A stretch of DNA of 64,000 nt from Geomonas diazotrophica (GTDB taxonomy: Bacteria > Desulfobacterota > Desulfuromonadia > Geobacterales > Geobacteraceae). Under the pieces are notes generated by a model, which did not search any database, was not told the DNA's origin, and saw only the letters and a program-made list of their open reading frames with translations. Shown in pieces: positions 30,586 to 40,113 of this stretch; within the stretch, counting starts at the first letter, position 1; every line of letters starts with the position of its first letter. Location of the stretch: positions 124,001 to 188,000 of the forward strand of contig NZ_JAHLMF010000007.1 in assembly GCF_018919385.1 (NCBI RefSeq), read 5' to 3'. The translations under genes and the position numbers were made by a program.

Positions 30586-31367
30586 GCGAAGAGAAACCGA
30601 AAGTAGAAAGGGAAGGGATGCGCAAGGGGATCTACGTCCTCCCCAACCTGTTCACCGCCGGGAGCCTGTTCGCCGGCTTTTACTGCATGGTCTCCACCGT
30701 GAACGGCGATTACCGGACCGCGGCCCTGTGGATCCTTGCCTCCTCCATCTTCGACGGTCTGGACGGCAAGGTGGCGCGCCTGACCGGGACCGCCAGCAAG
30801 TTCGGCGTTGAGTTCGACTCGCTTGCCGACGTGGTTTCCTTCGGTGCCGCGCCGGGGCTTCTCATGTACTGCTGGGCCTTGAAGCCCTTCGGGCGACTGG
30901 GGTGGCTGGCCGGATTCCTGTTCCTCGCCTGCGCGGCGCTCAGGCTCGCGCGTTTCAACGTCCAGGTGGAGACGGTGGAGAGCAAGCGTTTCGTCGGCCT
31001 TCCGACGCCGGCTGCGGCCAGCATGGTATCCGCCACGGTCCTCTTCTTCTACCACATGGGGTGGCCCGCCTCCTACAACAAGCTCGCCATACTGGTGCTG
31101 ATCTACTTCCTGGCACTGCTCATGGTCTCCAACGTGAGGTACTACTCGTTCAAGGACCCGAGCCTCATCAAGCGGCAGCCCTTCGCCATCCTGGTGCTCG
31201 CGATACTGCTGCTGATCGTGATCGCGGCGGAGCCGGTGATCATGCTCTTCACCATCTTCATCTGCTACATCCTCTCCGGTCCCATCGGCTTCGTGATCAC
31301 CTACCCGCGCCGGCGCCGCCTGGAGCGCGCCATAAACCGCGGCCACGAGGTGAAGAAGAACCACTAG
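30582..31367 (+). CDS. pssA: CDP-diacylglycerol-serine O-phosphatidyltransferase
   Basis: Makes phosphatidylserine, the substrate of the gene before it. The 261-residue multi-pass protein has the CDP-alcohol phosphatidyltransferase motif FDGLDGKVARLTG...EFDSLADVVSFG (D-G-x2-A-R-x8-G-x3-D-x3-D). The GTG start sits in GTGA overlapping the psd stop, so the two are translationally coupled. A terminator follows at 31450. Confidence 0.96.
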   Translation: MSEEKPKVEREGMRKGIYVLPNLFTAGSLFAGFYCMVSTVNGDYRTAALWILASSIFDGLDGKVARLTGTASKFGVEFDSLADVVSFGAAPGLLMYCWALKPFGRLGWLAGFLFLACAALRLARFNVQVETVESKRFVGLPTPAAASMVSATVLFFYHMGWPASYNKLAILVLIYFLALLMVSNVRYYSFKDPSLIKRQPFAILVLAILLLIVIAAEPVIMLFTIFICYILSGPIGFVITYPRRRRLERAINRGHEVKKNH

Positions 31368-31449
31368 TCAGGTTCTGCGTTCTACGTTCTACGCAAAACC
31401 GGACTTCGTGCCGGGACATCAAATTGCGGTTTCGTCGGCTCAAAAGATG

Positions 31450-31480
31450 ACGGCGTTGTCATAGCGACAACGCCGTTTTA
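31450..31480 (+). terminator. Terminator of psd-pssA
   Basis: ACGGCGTTGTC (31450-31460) pairs with GACAACGCCGT (31466-31476), loop ATAGC, followed by TTT. Confidence 0.88.
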
Positions 31481-31513
31481 GTAGCGGCTGCACGAAAATA
31501 AAACAAAAAGCGC

Positions 31514-31542
31514 TTGACAGCCGTCGGCGCCTTTTCTATTAT
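31514..31542 (+). promoter_or_regulatory. Promoter of the leuA T-box transcript
   Basis: TTGACA, 17-nt spacer, TATTAT: close to the sigma-70 consensus. The transcript should start near 31549. Confidence 0.85.
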
Positions 31543-31548
31543 CTCCCG

Positions 31549-31822
31549 AAACTAAAGGCAGTGATGAGGAGTAGTAGCCTTTCCCTTCCCCTACAGAGAG
31601 CCGGTGGTTGGTGCAAACCGGTGAGGAAGCAGGTGAACTCGCCTTGGAGCCGTCACGGTGAACAACGGTCGTTCTATTTCTGAAACGGGAACCGCCGGTA
31701 GTAGCCGTGGTCGTTGGCCCGCGTAAAGGGCGCAAGAGGTCCGTCGTTGACGGATGAATGAGGGTGGTACCGCGGAAGCTTTCAAAAGCCTTCGCCCCTT
31801 ACTGGGGCGGAGGCTTTTTTTA
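31549..31822 (+). ncRNA. T-box riboswitch, leucine-type, leuA leader
   Basis: The leader has AGTA of the specifier loop (about 31572), the distal stem I elements AGAGAGCC and GGTTGG-TGCAAACC, a GTGAACTCG specifier segment with CTC (Leu) at 31638-31640, the T-box AGGGTGGTACCGCGG (31761-31775) and a terminator (31787-31815, GCCTTCGCCCC pairing with GGGGCGGAGGC, then seven T). Uncharged tRNA-Leu should pair with CTC and the T-box UGG, stabilising the antiterminator and allowing leuA transcription. Confidence 0.93.
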
Positions 31823-31920
31823 TTTCGGCCTGCTGGTTTTTACCACCCCGTCTGTTTTAATTAGCAGGCGGGGGAGGGTAGGCTAACGAGGCAGTACAAC
31901 CACACAAGGGGGAAGCGCAA

Positions 31921-33468
31921 GTGAACAACACGGAACCGAAGACCATCAAGATCTTTGACACCACGCTCAGAGACGGGGAGCAGTCCCCGGGCGCCAGCAT
32001 GAACATCGAGGAGAAACTTCGCCTCGCCAAGCAGCTCCAGAAACTGAACGTCGACGTCATCGAGGCGGGTTTCCCGATCGCCTCGGAAGGGGATTTTGAG
32101 GCGGTGAAAAAGGTGGCCCAGACCATCAAGGGGCCGGAGATCGCCGGCCTTTGCCGCGCCGGTTTCAAGGACATCGATCGCGCCTGGGAGGCCCTTAAGT
32201 ACGCCGAGGAGAAGGGACGCATCCACACCTTCATCGCCACCTCCGACATCCACATGAAGTACAAGCTGCAGATGACCCCGGCCCAGGTGCTGGAGGCGGC
32301 GGTGAAAGGGGTGAAAAGGGCACGCTCCTACACGGGGAACGTGGAGTTCTCCTGCGAAGACGCGGTCCGCACCGATCTCAAGTTTCTGGCCGAGGTGGTG
32401 GGCGCCGTCATCGACGCGGGCGCCACCGTGGTCAACATCCCCGACACCGTCGGTTACACCATCCCCTTCGAGTACTTCAACATCATCAAGTACCTGAAGG
32501 ACAACGTGAAGAACATCGACGACGCCGTCATCTCGGTGCACTGCCACAACGACCTCGGGCTCTCGGTGGCCAACTCCATCGCCGCCGTCCAGGCGGGCGC
32601 GGGGCAGGTCGAGTGTACCATCAACGGCATCGGCGAGCGTGCCGGCAACTGCTCCCTTGAGGAGTTCGTCATGGCCATCCGGACCCGCGGCGACATCCTC
32701 CCCTTCAAGACCAACGTGGTCACCGAACAGCTCACCCCGGCCAGCCGGCTCCTGACCCAGGTGACCGGGATCGCGGTACAGCAGAACAAGGCCATCGTCG
32801 GCGCCAACGCCTTCGCCCACGAGGCGGGGATCCACCAGCACGGCATGCTGATGGACAAGTCGACCTACGAGATCATGACCCCGGAGTCGGTCGGCCTCAA
32901 GGCGAGCGCCCTGGTGCTCGGCAAGCACTCCGGCCGCCACGCCTTCAAGAAGAGACTCGAGGAGCTGGGACACGAGCTGGACGAGGACGCGTTGAACAAG
33001 GCCTTCACCCGCTTCAAGGCCCTCGCCGACCTGAAAAAGGAGGTCTACGACGAGGACCTGGATACCATCGTCGCCGACCAGACCAAGAAGATCGACGAGA
33101 AGTACAAGCTCTCCCACATCACCGTGACCTGCGGCTCCTTCGCCGTCGCCACCGCGACCGTGCAGATGGAGATCGACGGCATGCAGGTGCGGACCGCCGA
33201 ACTGGGCGACGGCCCGGTCGACGCGACGCTGAAGGCGATCAAGAAACTCGCCAAGCGCGACGCGCAGCTCTTGCAGTACAACGTGGGCTCCATCACCGGC
33301 GGCACCGATGCGCTTGGTGAGGTCACCGTGCGCATCACCGAAGGGGAGCGCACCCCCGTCGTCGGCCGCGGTTCCTCCACCGACATCATCGAGGCGTCGG
33401 CCAAGGCCTACATCGACGCCCTCAACCGTCTCTACTTCGCGACCGACCGCGACGTAGAGTCTCTCTAA
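31921..33468 (+). CDS. leuA: 2-Isopropylmalate synthase
   Basis: First committed step of leucine synthesis: 2-ketoisovalerate plus acetyl-CoA. The 515-residue protein has TTLRDGEQSPGASM, the metal motif SVHCHNDLG and NGIGERAGN, then a C-terminal LeuA allosteric domain (about 390-515) for leucine feedback. The start is GTG at 31921. Transcription is under the Leu T-box, so control acts at both RNA and enzyme level. A terminator follows at 33495. Confidence 0.97.
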   Translation: MNNTEPKTIKIFDTTLRDGEQSPGASMNIEEKLRLAKQLQKLNVDVIEAGFPIASEGDFEAVKKVAQTIKGPEIAGLCRAGFKDIDRAWEALKYAEEKGRIHTFIATSDIHMKYKLQMTPAQVLEAAVKGVKRARSYTGNVEFSCEDAVRTDLKFLAEVVGAVIDAGATVVNIPDTVGYTIPFEYFNIIKYLKDNVKNIDDAVISVHCHNDLGLSVANSIAAVQAGAGQVECTINGIGERAGNCSLEEFVMAIRTRGDILPFKTNVVTEQLTPASRLLTQVTGIAVQQNKAIVGANAFAHEAGIHQHGMLMDKSTYEIMTPESVGLKASALVLGKHSGRHAFKKRLEELGHELDEDALNKAFTRFKALADLKKEVYDEDLDTIVADQTKKIDEKYKLSHITVTCGSFAVATATVQMEIDGMQVRTAELGDGPVDATLKAIKKLAKRDAQLLQYNVGSITGGTDALGEVTVRITEGERTPVVGRGSSTDIIEASAKAYIDALNRLYFATDRDVESL

Positions 33469-33492
33469 GCCAACCTCCCCATAGGGAACAGG

Positions 33493-33536
33493 AAGCCCCG
33501 CTCTTGCAGTTTGAAGCTGTGAGTGCGGGGCTTTTG
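33493..33536 (+). terminator. leuA terminator
   Basis: GCCCCGC (33495-33501) pairs with GCGGGGC (33525-33531), followed by TTTT. The 33537-33723 gap contains only AT-rich sequence before the next gene. Confidence 0.85.
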
Positions 33537-33723
33537 TTTCTCCGCTTCGCCCTGTCGGCGATGACGGCTTGATCGACTGTGCTGAAATTGCCTGAGAGGA
33601 GATTGCCCGGCTCGCCGGTTCTTTACATTTTTTTACTGTGATTGTTTTTCTACATGTGTAATGTTACAGTTCATTTCTCTAAAACTTTTGCGGCACCGTC
33701 CGATCCATAACAAGGTGAAAAAC

Positions 33724-34230
33724 ATGTCCAGTGGCCTTCGCTTTTGCCTCGTCGCTCTGACTTTAGCCCTGACCTGTCTGGCTGCGCACGGCTTTGCCAA
33801 GAGGCCGGCAGAGCTTTGGTCCTTCTTCTATTTCAACGGTACTGCCTTCGTCCCTGGCAGGCCTGCGCCGCTGTCACCCTTTGTGGCCGTAAGGGATGGG
33901 TTCCTTCCGGTGGTCGAAACCAGGGAAGAGCGGATCAAGGAAATGAAACTGCCCGAAGGGACGGGTGCGCTGGTCGGCATCTGCTACGTGCAGTCCTACG
34001 GGGGAAAGCTGAAACCGGCAGGAGGGTACCATCCCGTCCCCATGCTGGAGGTCCCGGTCTGGGCTGGCGAGAAGCCGGCGAGCCCGGCGCAAACCGACAG
34101 TGAGGGTTACTTCGTAACGCCCCTTCCCGCCGGCAGCTACCGGGTCGGGAACCAGAAAGTCGAGGTCAATGTGGAAAACGGCAAAATCAGTTTTATCCCA
34201 CTGCGCGTGGGGAAAAGGATGGTGGACTAG
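33724..34230 (+). CDS. Secreted hypothetical protein coupled to the metalloprotease
   Basis: The 168-residue protein has a signal peptide (about 1-24, ending HGFA-KRP). The C-terminal 60 residues ([40 protein letters not shown]) look like a small Cna-B/transthyretin-type beta-sandwich. AAGGTG lies upstream of the ATG at 33724; an in-frame ATG at 33661 would put extra residues before the signal peptide and is less likely. Its stop overlaps the next start by one base, so the two proteins are coupled and probably act together outside the cytoplasm. Confidence 0.72.
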   Translation: MSSGLRFCLVALTLALTCLAAHGFAKRPAELWSFFYFNGTAFVPGRPAPLSPFVAVRDGFLPVVETREERIKEMKLPEGTGALVGICYVQSYGGKLKPAGGYHPVPMLEVPVWAGEKPASPAQTDSEGYFVTPLPAGSYRVGNQKVEVNVENGKISFIPLRVGKRMVD

Positions 34231-36065
34231 TGGCAAAACTCAGATCTGTGCGTGCGCTCTGCTTATCACTTCTCTTCCCGGCAATCGCCTCCGCCGCGTC
34301 GCTTGACGACTACTACCTCTCCAAGTTCGGCCAGCAGGCACAGCTGGCCAAGGCGCTGGAGAGCGTGGTCGGACTCCAGGGCCAACACGCGGAACGCTGC
34401 CGCACCGATTTATACCGCAGCCTTAAACGGGATTTCACTTCCCTGCAGCCGGCCACCCAGAAGACGCTGGCCAAATATGTGGGGAGGCCGACCCTCTCGG
34501 GGCAGACCTCTCCGACCTCGTCGCCGAGCTACAGTTCAGCTCACTTTACCGTCCATTACACCACCACGGGCGCCGACGCCCCTGACCTGACCGATGCGGA
34601 CGCCGATGGCGTGCCTGACCACGTGGAGCGCGTGGCCGCCGTCTTCGAGGAGGTCTACGCCGCCGAGGTCACCACCATGGGGTACCGCCCCCCCCCGGTG
34701 AGCTCGCGGTACGACGTCTACCTGCTCGACCTCATCCCCCAGGGGGCTTACGGCTTCACAAGCGACGACGGCGCTCCCACCGCTCCGAATCTCTCCGTGG
34801 GGAGCTCCATCGAGATCGACAAGGCGTTCACGGACCCGATGTTCACCGTCAACGGTCTCTACACCCCGGACCAGATGCTGCAGATCACCGCGGCGCACGA
34901 ATTCAACCACGCCATCCAATTCGGCTACAACTACTACTTCGACATCTGGTACGGCGAGGCCACCTCCACCTGGATGGAAGACCAGGTCTACGATTCCGTC
35001 AACCAGTGCTACAGCTACCTGACCGATTACGTGCCCCTTGCCGCCACTATCTCGCTCAACGCCGGTCTCAACGGCGGCTCGGAGTACGGCCGCTGGATTT
35101 TCAACCGCTTCCTGACCGAGATGCACGACACTCAGACCACCTCCGTGGTCCGCTCCATCTGGGAAAAGCTCGGCACTCTCAGTCCGAGCAGCAACCCGAA
35201 GACCGCCGCCGGTGACGTGCAGATGCCGCCGGTGATAAATTCGGTGCTGGTCGGTTCGTACGGTAGTTCGCTGGCCACCGATTTCGTCGGCTTTGCCCAA
35301 CGGGTCTACGCCAGGAGCTGGTCCAGCCACCCCGCCGACCTCAACAGGATTCCGGCTGCGACCATCGCCGCCAGCTATTCGAGCTACCCGGTTCCTTCCC
35401 AGGTCGTCACCATGCCGCATTACACCTTCGCCTTTCACAGGTTCGTCCCGTCGGCCGGCGTGGCAGACCTCACCCTCACCGTTGCCAAAACCAGCGGTGC
35501 GCAGGTGGCGGTGCTGAAGAGAAGCGGCGGCACGGTAAGCGAGATTGCGGCCAACAGTGGCGGAACCTCATACACCATCACGGGATTCGGATCTCTGAAC
35601 CCGGCGACGGACGAGGTGGTGCTGGTGGTTGCCAACACCACCGACGTCGACAATCACCAGGTGAGTTTCAGCACCGACGGCACTCCTTCGACCCCCACCG
35701 AGCCCAAGGTGAGCAGCGGCGGAGGTGGCGGCGGGGGAGGGTGCTTCATCGCGACGGCGGCCTACGGCAGCTACCTGCATCCCAAGGTGGCGGAACTGCG
35801 GGCCTTCCGCGACCGGTACCTCATGACCAACGCTCCCGGACGTCTCTTCGTGTCGGCGTATTACCGGCTGAGCCCGCCGATCGCGGACGTCATCAGCCGG
35901 CACGGGTGGATGAGGAGCGGTGTGCGCTGCCTGCTGCTGCCGCTGATCTTCGCGGTCGAGCACCCGGCGGCGGCGCTGGCGCTGCTGCTGTTGGTGCTGG
36001 CGGCGTCCCTGCGTTGGGGCGTACTTTACCTGAAGGGGAGGGCGCGGGAGGCTGCTGCGGCCTGA
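34230..36065 (+). CDS. Secreted MXAN_6640-type putative metalloprotease, CFI-box C-terminus
   Basis: The 611-residue protein has a signal peptide (about 1-23), an unusual propeptide-like region, then a protease-like domain (about 105-400): [31 protein letters not shown] spans residues near 220-250 and contains HEFNH, a zinc HExxH site, plus a downstream Glu (GEATSTW). A beta domain (about 405-490) and a Gly run ([10 protein letters not shown]) precede the C-terminal [16 protein letters not shown] (CFI-box) region, ending in a hydrophobic segment and [10 protein letters not shown]. The CFI-box is a proposed C-terminal sorting or anchoring module. A nine-C run at 34688-34696 lies within the gene. 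Confidence 0.83.
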   Translation: MAKLRSVRALCLSLLFPAIASAASLDDYYLSKFGQQAQLAKALESVVGLQGQHAERCRTDLYRSLKRDFTSLQPATQKTLAKYVGRPTLSGQTSPTSSPSYSSAHFTVHYTTTGADAPDLTDADADGVPDHVERVAAVFEEVYAAEVTTMGYRPPPVSSRYDVYLLDLIPQGAYGFTSDDGAPTAPNLSVGSSIEIDKAFTDPMFTVNGLYTPDQMLQITAAHEFNHAIQFGYNYYFDIWYGEATSTWMEDQVYDSVNQCYSYLTDYVPLAATISLNAGLNGGSEYGRWIFNRFLTEMHDTQTTSVVRSIWEKLGTLSPSSNPKTAAGDVQMPPVINSVLVGSYGSSLATDFVGFAQRVYARSWSSHPADLNRIPAATIAASYSSYPVPSQVVTMPHYTFAFHRFVPSAGVADLTLTVAKTSGAQVAVLKRSGGTVSEIAANSGGTSYTITGFGSLNPATDEVVLVVANTTDVDNHQVSFSTDGTPSTPTEPKVSSGGGGGGGGCFIATAAYGSYLHPKVAELRAFRDRYLMTNAPGRLFVSAYYRLSPPIADVISRHGWMRSGVRCLLLPLIFAVEHPAAALALLLLVLAASLRWGVLYLKGRAREAAAA

Positions 36066-36137
36066 GTTCGCCCTCAGCCCCGCCCTTTCCCGAAGGGCGA
36101 GGGGGGGACATATGGTGTGTTGTTATTGTGAAGAGGC

Positions 36138-36157
36138 GGGCGAATGATTATTCGCCC
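36138..36157. repeat. GGGCGAAT palindrome, copy 1
   Basis: GGGCGAAT, GATT, ATTCGCCC: a perfect 8-bp inverted repeat in the intergenic region, followed by CTACAGG. Related copies occur at 43575 and 44568. Confidence 0.75.
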
Positions 36158-36241
36158 CTACAGGTCTTGTGTGCGCAGCAGGGAGGCATCGTGCGCCTCG
36201 TGCAAGGCCGTAGAGTTTACAGGAGTGCCGGGTGTGACAAT

Positions 36242-36274
36242 AAAAAAAGGCCCCGCCGGAATCCCGGCGGGGCC
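36242..36274 (-). terminator. Terminator of the cold shock gene
   Basis: GGCCCCGCCGG and CCGGCGGGGCC form an 11-bp stem with a 4-nt loop, followed on the minus strand by seven T. Confidence 0.93.
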
Positions 36275-36296
36275 CTTTGACGCTCGAGGCTAGATC

Positions 36297-36500
36297 TTAG
36301 CCCAGCTTCTTGACGTTGGCAGCCTGCAGACCCTTCGGCCCGTTGGTCACGTCAAAGGAGACCGCCTCCCCTTCAGCCAGGGACTTGAAGCCTTCCCCGG
36401 TGATTGCGGAGAAGTGCACGAACACGTCCTCGCCGTTCTCCTGCTCGATGAAGCCGAATCCTTTCGCGTCGTTGAACCATTTAACTTTGCCCTGTGCCAT
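36297..36500 (-). CDS. Cold shock protein, CspA family
   Basis: The 67-residue protein is a single cold shock domain: [29 protein letters not shown] includes the RNP1 (KGFGFI) and RNP2 (VFVHF) nucleic-acid-binding strands. AAAAGGAGG precedes the ATG at 36500; the frame further upstream is not translated. A long leader of about 150 nt from its promoter is typical of cspA-type regulation by RNA structure. Confidence 0.96.
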   Translation of the reverse strand: MAQGKVKWFNDAKGFGFIEQENGEDVFVHFSAITGEGFKSLAEGEAVSFDVTNGPKGLQAANVKKLG

Positions 36501-36653
36501 TTTCCTGCCTCCTTTTCTAACCTCCGGGACTCTGCCGGATCTACGTTTGATGCTGCAATTTCCGGAAGGTTCTTGGGCTGGAAATGGCACAAAGTGGCGG
36601 TAACCCTTTGGCTTTTCGGCGCGGCAAACTTCCAGAACTAGCTGCTGGAATAA

Positions 36654-36682
36654 AAATTAACATCGTGTAATAACCTTGTCAA
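36654..36682 (-). promoter_or_regulatory. Promoter of the cold shock gene
   Basis: Minus strand: TTGACA (36682-36677), 17-nt spacer, TAATTT (36659-36654), leaving a leader of about 145 nt. Immediately upstream, ACGCTT/AAGCGT with TTTTG (36693-36715) may end the LOG gene. Confidence 0.68.
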
Positions 36683-36720
36683 GAAAATATTTACAAAACG
36701 CTTTTTTCTAAGCGTCTCTA

Positions 36721-37749
36721 CTAAAAGGTGTTTAACCTCCTAATGAAGGCGATGAGAAGCCCGTAGTGCTGGTGGTGGAAGCGGAAGGCGATGCGCGGCA
36801 GATCAAGGAGATCCGGCTCGTCTGCCTCCTCGGGGCGGGCACTAATGAGCTCGATGCGGCTCCCTTCCATTCTCAATTCGGGGAACTCGTTTTCCAGCAT
36901 CTCGATCTGCTCCGCGGAAAGAATCTTGTTGAGACGGATGATCAGCTCGCCGTTGACGAAGCGAATAGAATGATAGTTGGTGTAGAAGTCGTCGATGACC
37001 TGTACCGCTTCCTCGTAGCTCTTGGTGATGGTGAAGATGGAGAAGTCCTCGGCCGAGATGAAGCCCATAACCAGCAGCCGCTCCTTGATGAAACGGAAGA
37101 AGTGCTCCCAGTATCCCTCCTCGTCGTCCACCAGAACCAGCGGTTTGGGCGATGTCTTTCCGGTTTGAACCAGCGTGAAGACCTCCATCGCCTCGTCCAG
37201 CGTCCCGAACCCTCCCGGGAAGACGGCGATGGCGTCGGATTCCTTTACGAAGGCGACCTTGCGGTTGAAGAAGTACTTGTAGGTGATCAGCCTGGGGTTC
37301 TTCAGCATGATCGGGTTGGCGCTCTGCTCGAAGGGGAGCTTGATGTTGGCGGCGAAGGACGCCTCGCTCCCGGCGCCTTCGTTGCCCGCCTGCATGATCC
37401 CGCCACCGCCGCCGGTGATGATCATGTACCCTTTGTCGGCCAGGAGCCGGCTGAACTGGATGCACTTCTTGTACATCGGCTCCTCGGGGAGGGTGCGGGC
37501 CGAGCCGAAGATGGTCACCTTCTTCTTCTGGCGGTAGGGGGCGAACACGGTGGTCGTGTAGCGCATCTCCTTCATGGTGTTGCTCAAAAGCTTCAGGTCT
37601 GCCAGGTAGCTGGTGTCCTGTCCAGCCTTGAGCGCGGCGATGATCATCTCGCGCGTCTGCTCGGGGTGGTGCACCCCTCCGGCCTTCTCCATCAGTGCAT
37701 CGATCATTTGGTCGATTTCATTGTTTGTTCTGTTGAAACGAAGTTGCAT
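36721..37749 (-). CDS. LOG family / TIGR00730-type nucleotide-binding protein
   Basis: The 342-residue protein has an N-terminal helical extension (about 1-70) and a Rossmann-type LOG domain: VTIFGSARTLPEE, IITGGGGGIMQAGNEGA and FPGGFGTLDEAMEV, the motif (PGGxGTxxE) that in LOG enzymes binds the nucleotide phosphoribosyl group. LOG proteins hydrolyse nucleoside monophosphates to base plus ribose 5-phosphate; the exact substrate of this longer group is not settled. It diverges from leuC. Confidence 0.88.
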   Translation of the reverse strand: MQLRFNRTNNEIDQMIDALMEKAGGVHHPEQTREMIIAALKAGQDTSYLADLKLLSNTMKEMRYTTTVFAPYRQKKKVTIFGSARTLPEEPMYKKCIQFSRLLADKGYMIITGGGGGIMQAGNEGAGSEASFAANIKLPFEQSANPIMLKNPRLITYKYFFNRKVAFVKESDAIAVFPGGFGTLDEAMEVFTLVQTGKTSPKPLVLVDDEEGYWEHFFRFIKERLLVMGFISAEDFSIFTITKSYEEAVQVIDDFYTNYHSIRFVNGELIIRLNKILSAEQIEMLENEFPELRMEGSRIELISARPEEADEPDLLDLPRIAFRFHHQHYGLLIAFIRRLNTF

Positions 37750-37805
37750 ACCGGGCTCCCTGTTGAATTGAGGGGGCCATTATAGCACGGGTATATCTAC
37801 AGGCA

Positions 37806-37864
37806 AATGTTTAATAACATTGAACAATTATTAGTTTGATTTGTTGCTGTTATTTTATTATCTT
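37806..37864 (+). promoter_or_regulatory. leuC promoter with upstream palindrome
   Basis: TTGATT (37836-37841), 17-nt spacer, TATCTT (37859-37864). A perfect palindrome AATGTT-TAAT-AACATT (37806-37821) lies about 15 nt upstream of the -35 and could be an operator for leuC or for the divergent LOG gene. Confidence 0.5.
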
Positions 37865-37910
37865 GGCACCTGTGAAAAACCATTCCAACCGTTAAAAGGA
37901 AGCGCAATTT

Positions 37911-39194
37911 ATGGGTATGACTACGGCTCAAAAGATATTCGCGGCCCATCTGGTTGATGAGCCTTTTGCAGGAACCAAGGTGCTCGGCATCGACGTGGTG
38001 ATGTGCCACGAGATCACCACCCCGATCGCCATCGCGGACCTCATGGCGCGCGGCAAGGACCGGGTGTTCGACAACACCAAGATCAAGGCCGTCATCGACC
38101 ACGTGACCCCGAGCAAGGACTCAAAGACCGCCACCCAGGCGAAGATGCTCAGGGACTGGGCGCGGCGCCACGACATCAAGGACTTCTTCGACATCGGCGC
38201 CAACGGCGTCTGCCACGCCCTGTTCCCGGAGAAGGGGTTCATCCGTCCCGGCAACACCGTGATCATGGGTGACTCGCACACCTGCACCCACGGCGCCTTC
38301 GGCGCCTTCGCCGCCGGCGTCGGCACCACCGACCTCGAGGTGGGGATACTGAAGGGGGTCTGCGCCTTCCGCGAACCCAAGACCATCAGGATCAACCTGA
38401 ACGGCACACTCCCCAAAGGGGTCTACGCCAAGGACGCCATCCTGCGCGTCATCGGCGAGCTCACCGTGAACGGGGCCACCGACCGGGTCATCGAGTTCGG
38501 CGGTCCGATCGTCGACGCCATGACCATGGAGTCCAGGATGACCCTGTGCAACATGGCCATCGAGGCGGGCGGCACCTCCGGCATCTGCGCCCCCGACCGG
38601 GTCACCGTGGAGTACCTCTGGCCTTTCATCTCCGACTCCTTCGCCTCCAAGGAAGCGGCAGTCGCCGAGTACAGCAAGTGGGTCTCCGACGCTGACGCCG
38701 AGTACGACAAGGTGATCGACCTCGACCTCTCCGACCTGACCCCGCTTTGCACCTTCGGCTACAAGCCGGACCAGGTGAAGAGCATCGACGAGATGGCCGG
38801 CGCCCCCGTGGACCAGGTCTACCTCGGCTCCTGCACCAACGGCCGCCTCGAGGACCTGAGGGTGGCCGCCCAGATCCTGAAGGGGAAGAAGATCGCCCCG
38901 ACCGTGCGCGGCATCCTCTCCCCGGCTACCCCGCAGATCTACAAGGACGCGGTCGCCGAGGGGCTGATCCAGATCTTCATGGATGCCGGCTTCTGCGTGA
39001 CCAACCCGACCTGCGGCGCCTGCCTCGGCATGAGCAACGGCGTCCTGGCCGAGGGGGAGGTCTGCGCCTCCACCACCAACCGCAACTTCATGGGCAGGAT
39101 GGGCAAGGGGGGGATGGTGCACCTCCTCTCGCCGGCGACCGCCGCCGCCTCCGCCATCGAAGGGAAGCTTGCCGACCCGCGCAAGTACCTCTAG
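37911..39194 (+). CDS. leuC: 3-Isopropylmalate dehydratase large subunit
   Basis: Aconitase-type 4Fe-4S enzyme that isomerises isopropylmalate with LeuD. The 427-residue protein is of the shorter LeuC/HacA type; cluster cysteines are in GSCTNGR and NPTCGACLG, with GDSHTCTHGAFGAFA earlier. AAAAGGAAG precedes the ATG. leuD is 112 bp downstream, with a repeat between. Confidence 0.96.
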   Translation: MGMTTAQKIFAAHLVDEPFAGTKVLGIDVVMCHEITTPIAIADLMARGKDRVFDNTKIKAVIDHVTPSKDSKTATQAKMLRDWARRHDIKDFFDIGANGVCHALFPEKGFIRPGNTVIMGDSHTCTHGAFGAFAAGVGTTDLEVGILKGVCAFREPKTIRINLNGTLPKGVYAKDAILRVIGELTVNGATDRVIEFGGPIVDAMTMESRMTLCNMAIEAGGTSGICAPDRVTVEYLWPFISDSFASKEAAVAEYSKWVSDADAEYDKVIDLDLSDLTPLCTFGYKPDQVKSIDEMAGAPVDQVYLGSCTNGRLEDLRVAAQILKGKKIAPTVRGILSPATPQIYKDAVAEGLIQIFMDAGFCVTNPTCGACLGMSNGVLAEGEVCASTTNRNFMGRMGKGGMVHLLSPATAAASAIEGKLADPRKYL

Positions 39195-39276
39195 GCAATT
39201 GACAGTGGACAATTGACAATTGACGGCGAACGCGCCAATTGACCAGCGACCATTGACAGCTGACAACGAATACGCG
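39195..39276. repeat. Short direct repeats (caattgac) between leuC and leuD
   Basis: Variants of (c)aattgaca recur at least five times (gacaattgacaattgac, ccaattgaccagc, ccattgacagc). They lie inside the leuC-leuD transcript. Confidence 0.8.
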
Positions 39277-39306
39277 GGCAGCTCCCCGCTAGACTAGGAG
39301 ACCGAT

Positions 39307-39834
39307 ATGAAAAAATTTGGCGGCCCGGCCCTTTTCCTGGACCGTAGCGACATAAACACCGACGAGATCATCCCGGCCAAGTACCTGACCGAGATCACCA
39401 AGGAAGACCTGAAGCCCTACCTCCTGGAGGACCTCAAGCTCCCGGGCTTCGACCCCAAGAGCGAAAGGACCTACGGCGCCGGCGCCGTGGTGACCCGCGC
39501 CAACTTCGGCTGCGGCTCCTCCCGCGAGCACGCCCCCTGGGTCTTCGAGGTGAACGGCATCAACGTGGTCATCGCCCAGTCCTTCGCCAGGATCTTCCGC
39601 CAGAACATGTTCAACTGCGGCATGGCGGCCATCGAACTCCCCCCGGAGAAGATCGACCAGCTCTTCAGCTACGCGGGTGCCGCCGACGCCGCCATCGAGG
39701 TGGACGTCGCCAATTCCACCCTCACCATAAAGGGGGGCGGTCGGGAGGAGTCGATGCAGTTCGAAATCTCTCCTTTCGATAAGGCGCTGGTTCTCGCCGG
39801 CGGCTGGGTCGACTACGCGGACAGCAAGTACTGA
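39307..39834 (+). CDS. leuD: 3-Isopropylmalate dehydratase small subunit
   Basis: Swivel-domain partner of LeuC. The 175-residue protein has FLDRSDINTDEIIPAKYL, NFGCGSSREHAPW and SFARIFRQNMFNCGM, all diagnostic. TAGGAG precedes the ATG. A terminator ends the pair. Confidence 0.96.
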   Translation: MKKFGGPALFLDRSDINTDEIIPAKYLTEITKEDLKPYLLEDLKLPGFDPKSERTYGAGAVVTRANFGCGSSREHAPWVFEVNGINVVIAQSFARIFRQNMFNCGMAAIELPPEKIDQLFSYAGAADAAIEVDVANSTLTIKGGGREESMQFEISPFDKALVLAGGWVDYADSKY

Positions 39835-39864
39835 TTCGACCCGACATCAAAGCACAACATCATA

Positions 39865-39906
39865 CAACGAGGCAGGAGACAGAGGTTTCCTGCCTCGTTG
39901 TTTTTC
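39865..39906 (+). terminator. leuCD terminator
   Basis: CAACGAGGCAGGA (39865-39877) pairs perfectly with TCCTGCCTCGTTG (39888-39900), followed by five T. Confidence 0.95.
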
Positions 39907-40043
39907 ATTAGGGAGCTGGACATTTCCTGGATAAGTGGCATAACTTTCGCCTAGGGCTTGGAAATGGAGCCCAAGGGTGCGTCGATTCTACAGAGAGCGG
40001 TGGTGTATAACCAATCCTGTGCCCCGGGCAGACTATATTTTGA

Positions 40044-40073
40044 TTGACTATGCCTGATTGCAGCAGTTACTAT
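40044..40073 (+). promoter_or_regulatory. Promoter of the MCE lipid-transport operon
   Basis: TTGACT, 18-nt spacer, TACTAT, about 40 nt before the ATG at 40114. Confidence 0.5.
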
Positions 40074-40113
40074 CCAAAATCCAACCCAATATATAACGGT
40101 TTGTAAGAGGTAC

